NCBI RefSeq assembly: GCF_900104145.1
Contig: NZ_FNLB01000006.1
Location: forward strand, 2,554,501 to 2,618,500
Direction: 5' to 3'
Origin: Pseudovibrio sp. Tun.PSC04-5.I4
Lineage (GTDB): Bacteria > Pseudomonadota > Alphaproteobacteria > Rhizobiales > Stappiaceae
DNA: 64,000 nt
Shown: positions 9,518-18,562 of the stretch, in pieces
Layout: every line of letters starts with the position of its first letter
Position numbering within the stretch: position 1 is the first letter of the stretch
Notes under the pieces: model-generated
Databases searched by the model: none
What the model saw: only the letters and a program-made list of their open reading frames with translations
Told to the model about the DNA's origin: nothing
Translations under genes and position numbers: made by a program

Positions 9518-9637
9518 TATATGCTGGCACCTTTTGAAGCCCGACCGGTGTGGCGTGGCTTTTCAGACGGTAATAGCTAGCACATTGGCGGCACAGCACT
9601 TAAGAGCGCGCATTTGGACAGGCTTAGCAGAACGCTA

Positions 9638-9673
9638 AACCCCAAGCGACAATCGGAGTCATCGCTTGGGGTT
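9638..9673 (-). terminator. Strong stem-loop downstream of ggt
   Basis: AACCCCAAGCGA pairs perfectly with TCGCTTGGGGTT across a 12-base loop. It lies about 20 bases past the ggt stop codon. T-runs are short on either side (TTT when read on the minus strand), so it may be only a moderate intrinsic terminator. Confidence 0.7.
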
Positions 9674-9693
9674 GTTTCGTCTAGACAGGTGTT

Positions 9694-11442
9694 TTATTCG
9701 CCCAAAGCAAGACCTTCGCGACGTGGATCAACACCGCCCTGAAGGCCATCAGCAGTGATCACAATGCCGTGCAGACCGGAGTTAAGGTCACGGACATTGG
9801 TTTTATAGCCCATGGCATCAAGAGCTGGTTGAAGCTTCTCTGCGGCCGTGCCCTTCTCAAGGTCATAGGTGCCGAAGCGGTTGACCAGATGCGGCATGGA
9901 GATCGCCTGCTGGATGTTCATGCCCCAATCAAGGTTGGCAACGAGCGCTGTGGCCACGTAGCCAATGATCCGGCTTCCACCCGGAGATCCAACAACCACA
10001 ACCGGTTTGTCATCCTTCATGACGATTGTTGGAGACATGGAGGAGCGAGGGCGTTTGCCCGGCTCAACACGGTTGGCAATCGGTACGCCGTCCTTATGTG
10101 TCCGAAAGGAGAAATCCGTCAGCTCGTTGTTGAGCAGGAAGCCATTGGTCATCAAGCGGGATCCAAAGCCATTCTCGATTGTTGTGGTCATGGAGACAGC
10201 ATTGCCGTCCGCATCAACGATGGAGAAGTGACTGGTGGATGGAAGCTCAATGCTTTCATCATCAGCCAGCAGCATGGCATGATCCCAAGTTGGATTACCC
10301 GGTGCAACCTTGTCTTTTGGCAGAGCCTTATCACCGTTCAACAGCTTCGCGCGTTCCTGCAAATAAGCAGGTGCAACAAGGCCTTTGGTTGGCATTGGAA
10401 CGTAATCACTGTCCGCCATGTAACGTCCACGATCCGCAAACGCGAGACGGGAAGCATCCCCAATCAAACGCCAAACGTTTGGATCACCGGCATTCATGGA
10501 GGGAAGGTCGTAGCTGTTCAACTGGCCGAGGATTTGGCCAACTGTGAGTGCACCAGAGGACGGTGGACCCATGCCGCAAATCTCAAAGGAGCGGTACTCT
10601 GCGCAAACAGCAACCCTTTCCTTGACATTGTAAGCTGCTAGATCTTCCAGAGCCAACTTGCCCGGATTGCCCTTGGCTGATTGCACCGTTTCAACGATAG
10701 AGGCTGCGATATCGCCGGAATAGAACGCATCTGCCCCCCCTTTGGAAATGGCTGTCAGAGTTGCGGCGTATTCAGGGTTCTTCAGCAGATGCCCGACCTG
10801 AAGAGGTTTGCCGTCTGGCAGGAAGTAGTTCTTTGTGGTTTCAAAACGAGATAAACGCTCCTGATCTTTGGTGATCAACGCATTCAAACGTGGAGAAACT
10901 TCAAACCCTTCCATCGCGACTTTAATTGCGGGCGCGACCAGATCAGCCCATGGAAGAGAGCCAAGCTTTGCGTGGGTATCGAACAGCAACCTTACTGTGC
11001 CCGGCGTACCAACGGAAAGGCCCCCAACAACAGCATTGTAGAATTTTAGCGGCTCACCATCAGCGTTCTGGAACAGCTCAGGTGTTGCTGCTGCTGGCGC
11101 TGTTTCTCGACCGTCGAATGTGGTGAGTTTACCCTTGTCTGCATCATAATAGACGAGGAAAGCACCGCCGCCCACACCTGAGGATTGAGGCTCAACCAAG
11201 CCGAGCATCAATTGCACTGCAACCATTGCATCAATGGCGTTGCCGCCTGCTTTCAATACCTCAAAGCCAGCTTTTGAAGCATGAGGGTTTGCGGCAACCA
11301 CCATGAACTTCTCAGCCGTGACCATTTTCTGGTCGGAAATTCCGCTCGCCATTTCCGGGGCAACACTATCCGCTGCCTCCTGCGCCTGCACAGGCAAAGC
11401 AAGCCCCGCTGCCAAAACGGCAGAGACCCAAATATATTTCAT
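9694..11442 (-). CDS. ggt: Gamma-glutamyltransferase (exported)
   Basis: The 582-residue precursor has a Sec signal peptide (MKYIWVSAVLAAGLALPVQA, cleavage after AQA) and the GGT fold. The autoprocessing site is the Thr in STSHFSIVD, which becomes the catalytic N-terminal nucleophile of the small subunit. Downstream is MTTTIENGFGSRL, and GSPGGSRII forms the oxyanion region. It hydrolyses or transfers gamma-glutamyl groups from glutathione and similar compounds in the periplasm. The start at 11442 has an AGGAGGG ribosome site; the longer frame is unsupported. It lies 35 bases downstream of the racemase-like gene and is probably co-transcribed with it. Confidence 0.93.
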   Translation of the reverse strand: MKYIWVSAVLAAGLALPVQAQEAADSVAPEMASGISDQKMVTAEKFMVVAANPHASKAGFEVLKAGGNAIDAMVAVQLMLGLVEPQSSGVGGGAFLVYYDADKGKLTTFDGRETAPAAATPELFQNADGEPLKFYNAVVGGLSVGTPGTVRLLFDTHAKLGSLPWADLVAPAIKVAMEGFEVSPRLNALITKDQERLSRFETTKNYFLPDGKPLQVGHLLKNPEYAATLTAISKGGADAFYSGDIAASIVETVQSAKGNPGKLALEDLAAYNVKERVAVCAEYRSFEICGMGPPSSGALTVGQILGQLNSYDLPSMNAGDPNVWRLIGDASRLAFADRGRYMADSDYVPMPTKGLVAPAYLQERAKLLNGDKALPKDKVAPGNPTWDHAMLLADDESIELPSTSHFSIVDADGNAVSMTTTIENGFGSRLMTNGFLLNNELTDFSFRTHKDGVPIANRVEPGKRPRSSMSPTIVMKDDKPVVVVGSPGGSRIIGYVATALVANLDWGMNIQQAISMPHLVNRFGTYDLEKGTAAEKLQPALDAMGYKTNVRDLNSGLHGIVITADGLQGGVDPRREGLALGE

Positions 11443-11477
11443 AAATTTCCCTCCTGAAGCCGGCGTCCCCACACCAG

Positions 11478-12197
11478 CTAAATTGTTTCGCCTAAATCAC
11501 TTTCTTTCTTCAATGCAAAATTCAGTATTCCACGCACATGTTCGTAAGTGCTGTCTATGACGGGTGCAGAGACATCGTCCTGCCCAATCAACAAACCCAA
11601 TTCGGTCCCGCCCAGAATAACACTATCGGCGCCACGGCTCTGTGCTTTTCTTATTATCTGTAAAAGCGAACGGCGGGAATCCTCGTTAATCTGCCCCCGA
11701 CATAACTCATTATAAGCAATATCATGAACGACGGCCTGCCCACCATTATCGGGCACAATAACCGAGATTCCGTGATATTCCTGCAATCGCCTTATGTAAA
11801 AATCCTGCTCCATAATATAACGGGTGGCAAGCAAAAGTGGTTTTTTGCGCTTCGCCTTTTTTACGGCATTTGCAGTTGTTTCAGCAATATGAATGAACGG
11901 GACAGTCAGCTCTTCCTGAATATAGGACGCGACTTTATGCATTGTGTTCGCACTGATCACAATACACTCTGCACCGGCACCTTCTAATCTTTGTGCCGCC
12001 TGTTTGAGCAACTTACCGGCTTCTTCCCACTCTCCACGAGCTTGAAGAAACTCAATCCTTGCAAAATCAAAGGACCATATAATCATCTCGGCGGAGTGTA
12101 ATCCACCAAGCTGCAGGCGCGTCTGCTGATTCAGCAATCTATAATAAGCTGCAGTGCTCTCCCAGCTCATGCCTCCCAACAAGCCAATTGTTTTCAT
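11478..12197 (-). CDS. Aspartate/glutamate racemase-family protein lacking both catalytic residues
   Basis: The 239-residue protein clearly belongs to the Asp/Glu racemase family: MKTIGLLGGMSWESTAAYYRLLN at the N-terminus, ANTMHKVA in the middle and LGGTELGLL later. Active family members carry Cys (or Thr, as in E. coli YgeA) just before NTMH and Cys in GCTE. Here those positions are Ala and Gly, confirmed in the nucleotide sequence. Racemization by the two-base mechanism is therefore unlikely. It may bind an acidic amino acid or do other chemistry. It lies just upstream of ggt in the same direction, suggesting a link to gamma-glutamyl or glutamate handling. Confidence 0.8.
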   Translation of the reverse strand: MKTIGLLGGMSWESTAAYYRLLNQQTRLQLGGLHSAEMIIWSFDFARIEFLQARGEWEEAGKLLKQAAQRLEGAGAECIVISANTMHKVASYIQEELTVPFIHIAETTANAVKKAKRKKPLLLATRYIMEQDFYIRRLQEYHGISVIVPDNGGQAVVHDIAYNELCRGQINEDSRRSLLQIIRKAQSRGADSVILGGTELGLLIGQDDVSAPVIDSTYEHVRGILNFALKKESDLGETI

Positions 12198-12297
12198 GTT
12201 TTCCTCGACTTACGTGTACTCGTCGTAGGGTCCATAGTCGCAAATTGAATTGATGAAGAGAAGGTTGTTTTTTGTGCATTTGAGCTGGGAGACCGAA

Positions 12298-12636
12298 TTA
12301 AGGTACCGTGCAGGTGATGTCTTCACCTTCCTTAGCTTCACAACATGCCCAATCGGTATACTCACCTGTACACGCTTCGCCGCCTACAGATCGCCGATTG
12401 CATAGACGATCTGTTTGAAAAGTATACCGGTCATCCTCATCAATATCAGTGAATCGATGAACTGGTCCTTTAGGGGCATCCTTGCCGATTGTGACCTGAA
12501 CCTCGCATAAATTACTATCTGTTGTATCCAGAGTGATGGAAGTCGCACTCGCCTTTTGACTAAGCGTTAAAGCTAGGAAAAGAGCCGCGAACATGAGAAT
12601 ACCGAACCAGAGGGAACGTTTGAAACACAGAGTCAT
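12298..12636 (-). CDS. Small Cys-rich secreted protein of unknown function
   Basis: The 112-residue protein has a basic N-terminus, a hydrophobic core (FGILMFAALFLALTL) and a likely signal-peptidase site after KASA. The mature part (about 80 residues) has six cysteines, including an adjacent CC pair (WACCE), and many acidic residues, suggesting a disulfide-stabilised secreted or periplasmic protein. An AAGGTG ribosome site precedes the ATG. I recognise no family. Neighbours (racemase/ggt and ubiX) give no functional hint. Confidence 0.65.
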   Translation of the reverse strand: MTLCFKRSLWFGILMFAALFLALTLSQKASATSITLDTTDSNLCEVQVTIGKDAPKGPVHRFTDIDEDDRYTFQTDRLCNRRSVGGEACTGEYTDWACCEAKEGEDITCTVP

Positions 12637-12783
12637 TCTTTCACCTTTTAGTAATTATCTATTAAAATTGAATATTGTTTATCTATTCAACTTCAAAGTG
12701 AAGTTAGCCCCTCCAAGTAAACTTGAAGATCAAGGTGACCTGTGGATTTTCATAAGATTACAACGAAGTAATTTTGGTAGGAT

Positions 12784-13347
12784 TTATTTCCATCGTGTCA
12801 TAAAACTACCTGGGTCAATTCCCAGTGCATTAATGCCACGCGCAGCAATTTCTTTGAGCATTGTTTCGATATTTTCCGAATGTGCATAAAATGGAGGCAC
12901 TGGAGGTGCAATAATTGCGCCCATGCGAGTCACTTTGAGCATCGCTTCCAGATGCCCTTCATGCAGCGGGGTCTCCCGTGGAACGAGAACCAATTTACGC
13001 CTTTCCTTTAACGCAACATCGGCAGCACGGGCCAAAAGATTATCAGAGAACGAATAAGCGACGCTGGAAAGAGTCCGCATTGAGCATGGTGTGATGATCA
13101 TTCCATCGGCATGGAACGATCCACTTGCAATTGCGGCTGTCATTTCGTTTGGTGCGTAAGTTACAGAGGCAAGCGCTGTGAGCTGCTGTATGCCATCCTT
13201 ACCCAGTTCATGCTGAACGGATGCGACCGCACCTTTTGAGTGCACCAAATGTGTTTCGACGCCAAGCTCTTTCAAAATCTTCAGCGTTTGAAGAGCCAGC
13301 ATGGCACCAGATGCACCGGATACGCCCACAATGATGCGCTTATTCAT
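12784..13347 (-). CDS. ubiX: Flavin prenyltransferase UbiX
   Basis: The 187-residue protein has the UbiX signature: VGVSGASGAMLALQTL at the N-terminus, PCSMRTLSSVA, then DVALKERRKLVLVPRETPL and the GAIIAPPVPPFY loop. UbiX prenylates FMN to make prenyl-FMN, the cofactor required by UbiD. It is encoded 20 bases downstream of ubiD on the same strand, so the two form an operon that supplies the decarboxylation step of ubiquinone synthesis. Confidence 0.95.
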   Translation of the reverse strand: MNKRIIVGVSGASGAMLALQTLKILKELGVETHLVHSKGAVASVQHELGKDGIQQLTALASVTYAPNEMTAAIASGSFHADGMIITPCSMRTLSSVAYSFSDNLLARAADVALKERRKLVLVPRETPLHEGHLEAMLKVTRMGAIIAPPVPPFYAHSENIETMLKEIAARGINALGIDPGSFMTRWK

Positions 13348-13367
13348 AAACTCTACTCACTTCCAAC

Positions 13368-14921
13368 TCACGGGTTTGGATCATCAGCTTTGCTGGTAGC
13401 ATCTTTGGGTTGATCTTTGGTCTGTTTTTCTGGCAATCCACCCGGGAATAATTCATCCCATCGATCCTCGACCTTCTGGGTCAGATCTTTCGGCATGTGC
13501 ATGACTTCCGGCCAATCACTGCGTGTTTCAGAGCCGATTTTGGTTGTTGCATCGATGCCGAGTTTTCCGCCCAAGCCTTCCAAACCAGAAGCGAAATCCA
13601 GCGTATCAACTGGTGTGCGGTCCAAGACAACCAGATCGCGTGACGGGTCCATGCGCGTTGCAACGGCCCACATCACATCGCTCCAACTGCGGCAGTCGAT
13701 ATCTTCATCCACCGTGATGATAAGCTTTGTCATAGTGAATTGAGGTAGAAGCGACCACATGCCCATCATGACGCGGCGCGCTTGCCCCGGATAACTCTTT
13801 TTGATCTTCAAAACTGCAATGCGATAGGAACACGCCTCTGGTGGCAACCACAGGTCAACAACCTCAGGAATCTGCTGCTTCAGGAGTGGGAGGAAAACAT
13901 CGTTCATGGTCGCAGAAAGAACAGCGGGTTCATCAGGCGCTCTGCCAGTAAAGGTGCTCATGTAAACTGGGTCCTTACGGGCTCGGATGCCCGATACTTT
14001 GAATAGTGGAAACTGGTCTGGATCGTTGTAATAGCCGGTGTGGTCTCCAAAGGGACCTTCTTCAGCTGTCTCAACAGGCTCAGCAAAGCCTTCCAACACG
14101 ATCTCCGAGGAAGCAGGTACGTGCAGGTCAACATGCTTACAGGGGATCAACTCTGGTCTGCCACCGGACAACACGCCAGCGATCATCAGTTCACTCACAT
14201 CGGATGGCGTGGGAATAACCGCAGACAGGATTGTTGCCGGGTCTGCACCGATCACAACAGCAACTGGCATTCGCTCGCCACGCGCCTGCCAAAGCCGGTG
14301 ATGAGCCGCACCTCCACGCATCGACAGCCACCGCAAAATAGCTTTGTCTTTTCCGATGACCTGAGCCCGGTAGATACCCAGATTGTATTGAGAGGGATCA
14401 TCCTTACCCGGAGGGCGGGTTATTACGATACCCCAGGTGATCAGTGGCCCCGCGTCATTTGGCCAGCAGGTCTGGACGGGAAGTTGCTCTAGGTCGACAG
14501 GCATATCAATGAGCGGTGAAGAACGCAGGCGTTTTGGCCGTGCAGCCCATGCAGCTTTTGCGACCGGAAGAGCATCAATAAAACCTTGGAGGCCTTTGGG
14601 TGGTTGCGGAGACCGCAGGTAGGCTAACAACTCACCTAAAGCTGGCAGCTCTTCTGGTGTGCAGCCAAGCCCAAGGGCAACCCGCTCCCGTGTCCCAAAG
14701 ATATTGGTCACCAGCGGCATCTTGCTTTGCTGACCAGTTCCGCAGGTTACACTGTTGAATTGCAGTGCCGGACCGCTCTGTTCAATGACCTGACGATGAA
14801 TTTCAGTGACTTCTAAATGAGCAGAAACAGGGGCAGAAACCTGAACAAGATCCCTTTTATCCTCCAAAGCTCTTAAAAAACTTGAGAGTGTCTCGAATTT
14901 CTTTTCGGACCGCCAATACAT
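13368..14921 (-). CDS. ubiD: UbiD-family decarboxylase (3-polyprenyl-4-hydroxybenzoate decarboxylase)
   Basis: The 517-residue protein is a full-length UbiD. Landmarks are NIFGTRERVALGLG, WPNDAGPLITWGIVITR, the conserved EEGPFGDHTGYYNDP carrying the catalytic Glu, and TKLIITVDEDIDCRSW. With prenyl-FMN from UbiX it decarboxylates the ubiquinone precursor. The start ATG at 14921 gives a slightly extended N-terminus; an internal start is possible. Divergence from the ubiTUV genes supports a role in quinone synthesis rather than degradation of aromatic acids. Confidence 0.92.
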   Translation of the reverse strand: MYWRSEKKFETLSSFLRALEDKRDLVQVSAPVSAHLEVTEIHRQVIEQSGPALQFNSVTCGTGQQSKMPLVTNIFGTRERVALGLGCTPEELPALGELLAYLRSPQPPKGLQGFIDALPVAKAAWAARPKRLRSSPLIDMPVDLEQLPVQTCWPNDAGPLITWGIVITRPPGKDDPSQYNLGIYRAQVIGKDKAILRWLSMRGGAAHHRLWQARGERMPVAVVIGADPATILSAVIPTPSDVSELMIAGVLSGGRPELIPCKHVDLHVPASSEIVLEGFAEPVETAEEGPFGDHTGYYNDPDQFPLFKVSGIRARKDPVYMSTFTGRAPDEPAVLSATMNDVFLPLLKQQIPEVVDLWLPPEACSYRIAVLKIKKSYPGQARRVMMGMWSLLPQFTMTKLIITVDEDIDCRSWSDVMWAVATRMDPSRDLVVLDRTPVDTLDFASGLEGLGGKLGIDATTKIGSETRSDWPEVMHMPKDLTQKVEDRWDELFPGGLPEKQTKDQPKDATSKADDPNP

Positions 14922-15001
14922 GCAACTACCAGATTACTTGGGCAAACATGGGATCAGTTCACCGAACAATACACATTTGGAGGTTGAAGTGCCTCCGGTC
15001 C

Positions 15002-15015
15002 TTGACCTTCATCAA
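15002..15015. promoter_or_regulatory. FNR/FnrL-type binding site upstream of ubiT
   Basis: TTGAC-CTTC-ATCAA differs from the FnrL consensus TTGAT-N4-ATCAA at one half-site base allowed by the YR degeneracy. A TTAATA at 15034-15039 would place a start near 15046, with the site centred about 38 bases upstream, typical of class II activation. The ubiT ATG is at 15071. The site could also affect the divergent ubiD gene (ATG at 14921). Confidence 0.7.
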
Positions 15016-15070
15016 TGATGATGACCGCAAGGCTTAATAGGAGAGGATACTAACCAGTGGAGAATAAAGT

Positions 15071-15607
15071 ATGCTCTTTAAACCGGAACGAGGTCTCTTT
15101 CCTCCTGCTCTGCAAAAAGCTCTCGGCATTTTGCCAGCTCCTCCGCTTGGCTCTACTCTGACACGCGCAGTCCGCAATCTCGCTCACAGACGTCCCGATC
15201 TCTTTGAGCGGTTGGACATTTATAAGCGTAGGCACTTCATCATTGATCCAATCGACCTTCCACATGTGTTTCGCCTTATCCCAAACGGCGAACATGCGAC
15301 TGTTGAAATGTTCAAGCGTAAGGATGCTCCTGAAGGTGCAGCCCGGATCTCTGGTCCACTCATTATTTTGCTTGGGCTGGTCGATGGAACCTATGATGGT
15401 GATGCAGTGTTTTTCACACGCGACCTCGTCATTGAAGGCGATACGGACGCTGTTCTGGCGCTTCGCAATACGATGGAAGAAGCAGATCTCTCTCCAGCTG
15501 AGTTTTTGGGCTTCAATGGCCGCACCCGTGAACTCGTGGACGGGGCTACGAACAAGACATTAGATCATATGCGCCGATTGCTCGACGCACCAACCGCCAC
15601 GACCTGA
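15071..15607 (+). CDS. ubiT: SCP2-domain ubiquinone accessory protein UbiT
   Basis: The 178-residue protein has an SCP2 lipid-binding fold in the middle (about residues 55-150), with GPLIILLGLVDGTYDGDAVFF and RDLVIEGDTDAVLALRN. That arrangement is typical of UbiT (YhbT). UbiT is required for O2-independent ubiquinone synthesis and probably binds the hydrophobic intermediate, as UbiJ does in the aerobic pathway. Immediately downstream are ubiU and ubiV. The gene follows the FNR-like site and a GGAGAGG-type upstream stretch. Confidence 0.88.
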   Translation: MLFKPERGLFPPALQKALGILPAPPLGSTLTRAVRNLAHRRPDLFERLDIYKRRHFIIDPIDLPHVFRLIPNGEHATVEMFKRKDAPEGAARISGPLIILLGLVDGTYDGDAVFFTRDLVIEGDTDAVLALRNTMEEADLSPAEFLGFNGRTRELVDGATNKTLDHMRRLLDAPTATT

Positions 15608-15678
15608 TTGCTGCTGCAGGGTGCTTGCATCCTACGCCGACGACGTGGTCCCCTCTGTTATTTCCAGGAAGGTGTTTT

Positions 15679-16698
15679 ATGCTTGGACAGCGCAACGATA
15701 ATAATCCATCGCTGGAGCTTGTATGCCCAGCCGGTACACCAGCTGCTCTTAAAGCCGCTGCAGAAGCAGGTGCGCACAGCATCTATTGCGGCCTGCGCAA
15801 TGAAACGAACGCCCGTAACTTTCCCGGCTTAAACTTCTCTGAAAAAGAGCTGAATGCCGGTGTCCGCCTCGCCCATAAACATGGCTCGCACGTTCTTGTT
15901 GCGGTCAATACGTTTGCTCGGGCAGGTGACACTCAAATCTGGAAGCGTGCAGTCGATGCCGTAAGCGCATCCGGGGCTGATGCCATTATTGCGGCTGATA
16001 TTGCCGTTTTGGATTACGCAAAAGAAAAACATCCAGACCTTCGCTTGCACTTGTCTGTTCAGGCAGCAGCAGCAACGCCAGAGTCCATCAGCTTCTATCA
16101 GGATACATTTGGCGTGCAGCGTGTGGTTCTGCCACGCGTGATGTCGGTTGAGGAAATCGCGAAGCTGCATAAAGAGGTCACCGTCGAGACTGAAGTGTTT
16201 GTGTTTGGCGGTCTTTGTGTGATGACGGAAGGCCGATGTGCTCTTTCTTCTTATGCAACGGGCAAGTCTCCAAACTTGACTGGCGTCTGTTCTCCTCCTG
16301 CAGATGTTTCCTACGACGAAGATGGAAGCAATCTGTACGCTCGCTTGGGCGGCTTCACTATTGATGGATTTGGTAAAGGTGAAACTGCCGGTTACCCAAC
16401 CTTGTGTAAAGGCCGCTTTAAAGCAGAGGGCGAAACCTCTTACTTGTTTGAAGATCCTGTCAGCCTGAATGCTGCAAGCTTGTTGCCTCGCCTTCAGAAA
16501 GCTGGCGTGACTGCTGTGAAAATTGAAGGTCGTCAACGCGGTAAAGCTTACATCTCTCAGGTGGTTAAAGCCTTCCGCTCCGCTGTGGACGCGCTGGATG
16601 AAGGCCGCAACGCAGAAGCAGAAGTCTCAGCCATGTTGAGCGCAATGACCGAAGGTGGACGCGAAACCACCGGCGCTTACAAGAAAATCTGGAGATAA
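15679..16698 (+). CDS. ubiU: O2-independent ubiquinone hydroxylase subunit UbiU (U32 family)
   Basis: The 339-residue U32 peptidase-like protein begins at the ATG at 15679, preceded by AGGAAGG. It has LELVCPAGTPAALKAA near the N-terminus and the four cysteines expected for the [4Fe-4S] cluster: the pair in GGLCVMTEGRC, one in LTGVCSPP and one in YPTLCKGRF. With UbiV it hydroxylates the ubiquinone ring without O2, using prephenate as oxygen donor in E. coli. It lies 71 bases after ubiT and 9 bases before ubiV. Confidence 0.93.
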   Translation: MLGQRNDNNPSLELVCPAGTPAALKAAAEAGAHSIYCGLRNETNARNFPGLNFSEKELNAGVRLAHKHGSHVLVAVNTFARAGDTQIWKRAVDAVSASGADAIIAADIAVLDYAKEKHPDLRLHLSVQAAAATPESISFYQDTFGVQRVVLPRVMSVEEIAKLHKEVTVETEVFVFGGLCVMTEGRCALSSYATGKSPNLTGVCSPPADVSYDEDGSNLYARLGGFTIDGFGKGETAGYPTLCKGRFKAEGETSYLFEDPVSLNAASLLPRLQKAGVTAVKIEGRQRGKAYISQVVKAFRSAVDALDEGRNAEAEVSAMLSAMTEGGRETTGAYKKIWR

Positions 16699-16707
16699 GG
16701 ACCGATT

Positions 16708-17604
16708 ATGAGCAAGATTGAACTTTCCATTGGTCCCAACTTCTTCAACTGGCCAAACGACAAACTCGTCGATTTTTATGCCCGCATTGCTGATGAAGCG
16801 CCTGTTGAGCGCGTTTACATTGGCGAAGTGATTTGCGGCAAACGTATGCCGTTTAACGACAAGGTTTGGCCCGATATTTATGAGCGTCTCATAGACGCTG
16901 GCAAAACCGTTGTGTTTTCAACGATGGCGTTACCGGTAACAGTTCGGGACCGTAAATCTATCGCTGCGCTTTCTGAAGATGCTGATCTTGTCGAAGCCAA
17001 TGATATTGCTGGGGTTCACAGACGGTCTGGGCAGCCTTTTGTCGGTGGCCCCTTCCTCAATATCTACAACGAGGAAACTGCCAAGATTCTCGTGAACCTT
17101 GGTATGGAAACATTCTGCCCGCCGGTTGAATTGCAGCTCAAATTTGTCGAGACAATCGCCAAGGCCCTTCCGGACCTGACCATCGAGCTGTTCGCGTTTG
17201 GCCGTCTTCCTCTGGCTGTTTCCGGGCGTTGTTATCATGCGCGTGCGCACAAGTTGCACAAAGATAACTGCCAATTTATCTGTGATCGTGATCCAGATGG
17301 TATGGACGTGACGACGCTGGATGATCAGAAATTCCTGTCAGCGAACGGTATTCAAACCCTATCTCACAGTGTGCAAGCTGTTACACTCAATCGAGATGAA
17401 TTGCTGAGCAAAGGCATTGGCCGACTTCGCCTTTCTCCTCATGACATCGACATGATCGCAATTGCGGAAATCTTCCGCGATCTTGCCGATGGTAAGATTG
17501 ATGGTTCTGAGGCAGAAGCTCGTTTGCAAGCTCAGTCTCTGCCCGGCGCTTTGGCAAATGGGTATCTTACCGGAAAGCCGGGTCACCTCTGGCAAGCTGA
17601 TTAA
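16708..17604 (+). CDS. ubiV: O2-independent ubiquinone hydroxylase subunit UbiV (U32 family)
   Basis: The 298-residue protein starts with IELSIGPNFFNWP and has VYIGEVICGKRMPF (first cluster Cys) and the cluster-binding set SGRCYHARAHKLHKDNC followed by C in QFIC. This is the UbiV (YhbV) arrangement. It forms a complex with UbiU for anaerobic ring hydroxylation. An AAGGA ribosome site lies just upstream, and a hairpin terminator ends the three-gene unit. Confidence 0.93.
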   Translation: MSKIELSIGPNFFNWPNDKLVDFYARIADEAPVERVYIGEVICGKRMPFNDKVWPDIYERLIDAGKTVVFSTMALPVTVRDRKSIAALSEDADLVEANDIAGVHRRSGQPFVGGPFLNIYNEETAKILVNLGMETFCPPVELQLKFVETIAKALPDLTIELFAFGRLPLAVSGRCYHARAHKLHKDNCQFICDRDPDGMDVTTLDDQKFLSANGIQTLSHSVQAVTLNRDELLSKGIGRLRLSPHDIDMIAIAEIFRDLADGKIDGSEAEARLQAQSLPGALANGYLTGKPGHLWQAD

Positions 17605-17625
17605 GTTATTTGAGAGTTCAAAGAG

Positions 17626-17650
17626 TGCGGGGCTTCGGTTCCGCATTTTT
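17626..17650 (+). terminator. Intrinsic terminator of ubiTUV
   Basis: TGCGG pairs with CCGCA around a GGCTTCGGTT loop and is followed by TTTTT. It lies 22 bases after the ubiV stop. Confidence 0.8.
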
Positions 17651-17702
17651 CTTGTTATGCGTGCTTTGCCCGAAAATCGGGGCTCCTTTTCAGGAGGACG
17701 GC

Positions 17703-18416
17703 TTAGGAAAGAACGGTTGAGCTCATCACTTCAAGGATCACCTTGCGCAGTTCTTCTGCTGCCGTGATGCGCAGGTTCCTTTGCATTTCGACTGCGTCTT
17801 CCACTCGGCCTGCACGGATTATTTCCAGCAGATCCCAATGATCCCGGCTGGAGTTGGCTGGCATACCACGTTTTTTCAGCAGGAGATTTCGTGCGCGCTG
17901 CGAGCGGTCCCAAAGCTGGACAAATACCTTTTTCAGGTGCCCATTGCCGCTAAAGTCGATGACATTTTCGTGGAACTTTTTATCCGCAGCAGCCCAAACT
18001 TCCAAATCACCTCGCTCAAGTGACAAGTCCATCAGAACAACTGAATCTTCCAGTGTCTGAAGTTCCCTCGACTTTGCAGGTTTTTCAGTAAGCTTACGAA
18101 CTGCAAGACTTTCAATTACCTCAAGTATCTCATAGATCTCTGAGATATCCTGAACGGTAACGGGAAGAACGCGCATACCCTGCCGCGGGCGCATTTCCAC
18201 CAACCCATCCTTCTGCAGCATCAACATGGCTTCGCGCACTGGCGTACGGCTCATCTCCAACTGGGTAGCAGCTTCCTGCTCGAGAATCTGCGCGCCCGGT
18301 GCGAGCTGGTTCTCAAGGATTGCTTGCTTCAGCTTTCTGTAAGCTATGGCCACGTTTGAATTTGTTGAGCGCATGTCCGAAGGTGAGTTAGAGCCAAGAT
18401 GCTTCCCCTCTAACAT
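17703..18416 (-). CDS. GntR-family transcriptional regulator (FCD subfamily)
   Basis: The 237-residue regulator has an N-terminal winged helix (about residues 20-90, with MSRTPVREAMLMLQKDGLVE in the recognition region) and an all-helical FCD ligand domain. In FCD, Asp/His residues such as ADKKFHENVI usually bind a metal. The start could be 18416 or an internal ATG at 18374; neither has a strong ribosome site. Nearby hydroxyproline dehydratase and glycerate kinase genes suggest amino-acid or organic-acid control, but the target is not shown. An ACATATA-N14-TATATGT inverted repeat at 18468-18495 lies upstream. Confidence 0.85.
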   Translation of the reverse strand: MLEGKHLGSNSPSDMRSTNSNVAIAYRKLKQAILENQLAPGAQILEQEAATQLEMSRTPVREAMLMLQKDGLVEMRPRQGMRVLPVTVQDISEIYEILEVIESLAVRKLTEKPAKSRELQTLEDSVVLMDLSLERGDLEVWAAADKKFHENVIDFSGNGHLKKVFVQLWDRSQRARNLLLKKRGMPANSSRDHWDLLEIIRAGRVEDAVEMQRNLRITAAEELRKVILEVMSSTVLS

Positions 18417-18562
18417 TCTGTCTTCAAATTGTCGATATTACCGTAACGTGAATATTAGTCGCGCTGCACATATAATCGTTACTTCGCCTATATGTATCAG
18501 TGGCTTCACGCATCATTCCTGTTTTGTGAAGAAATACTCAACTCTTTGGCAGTTGTGGGTTA

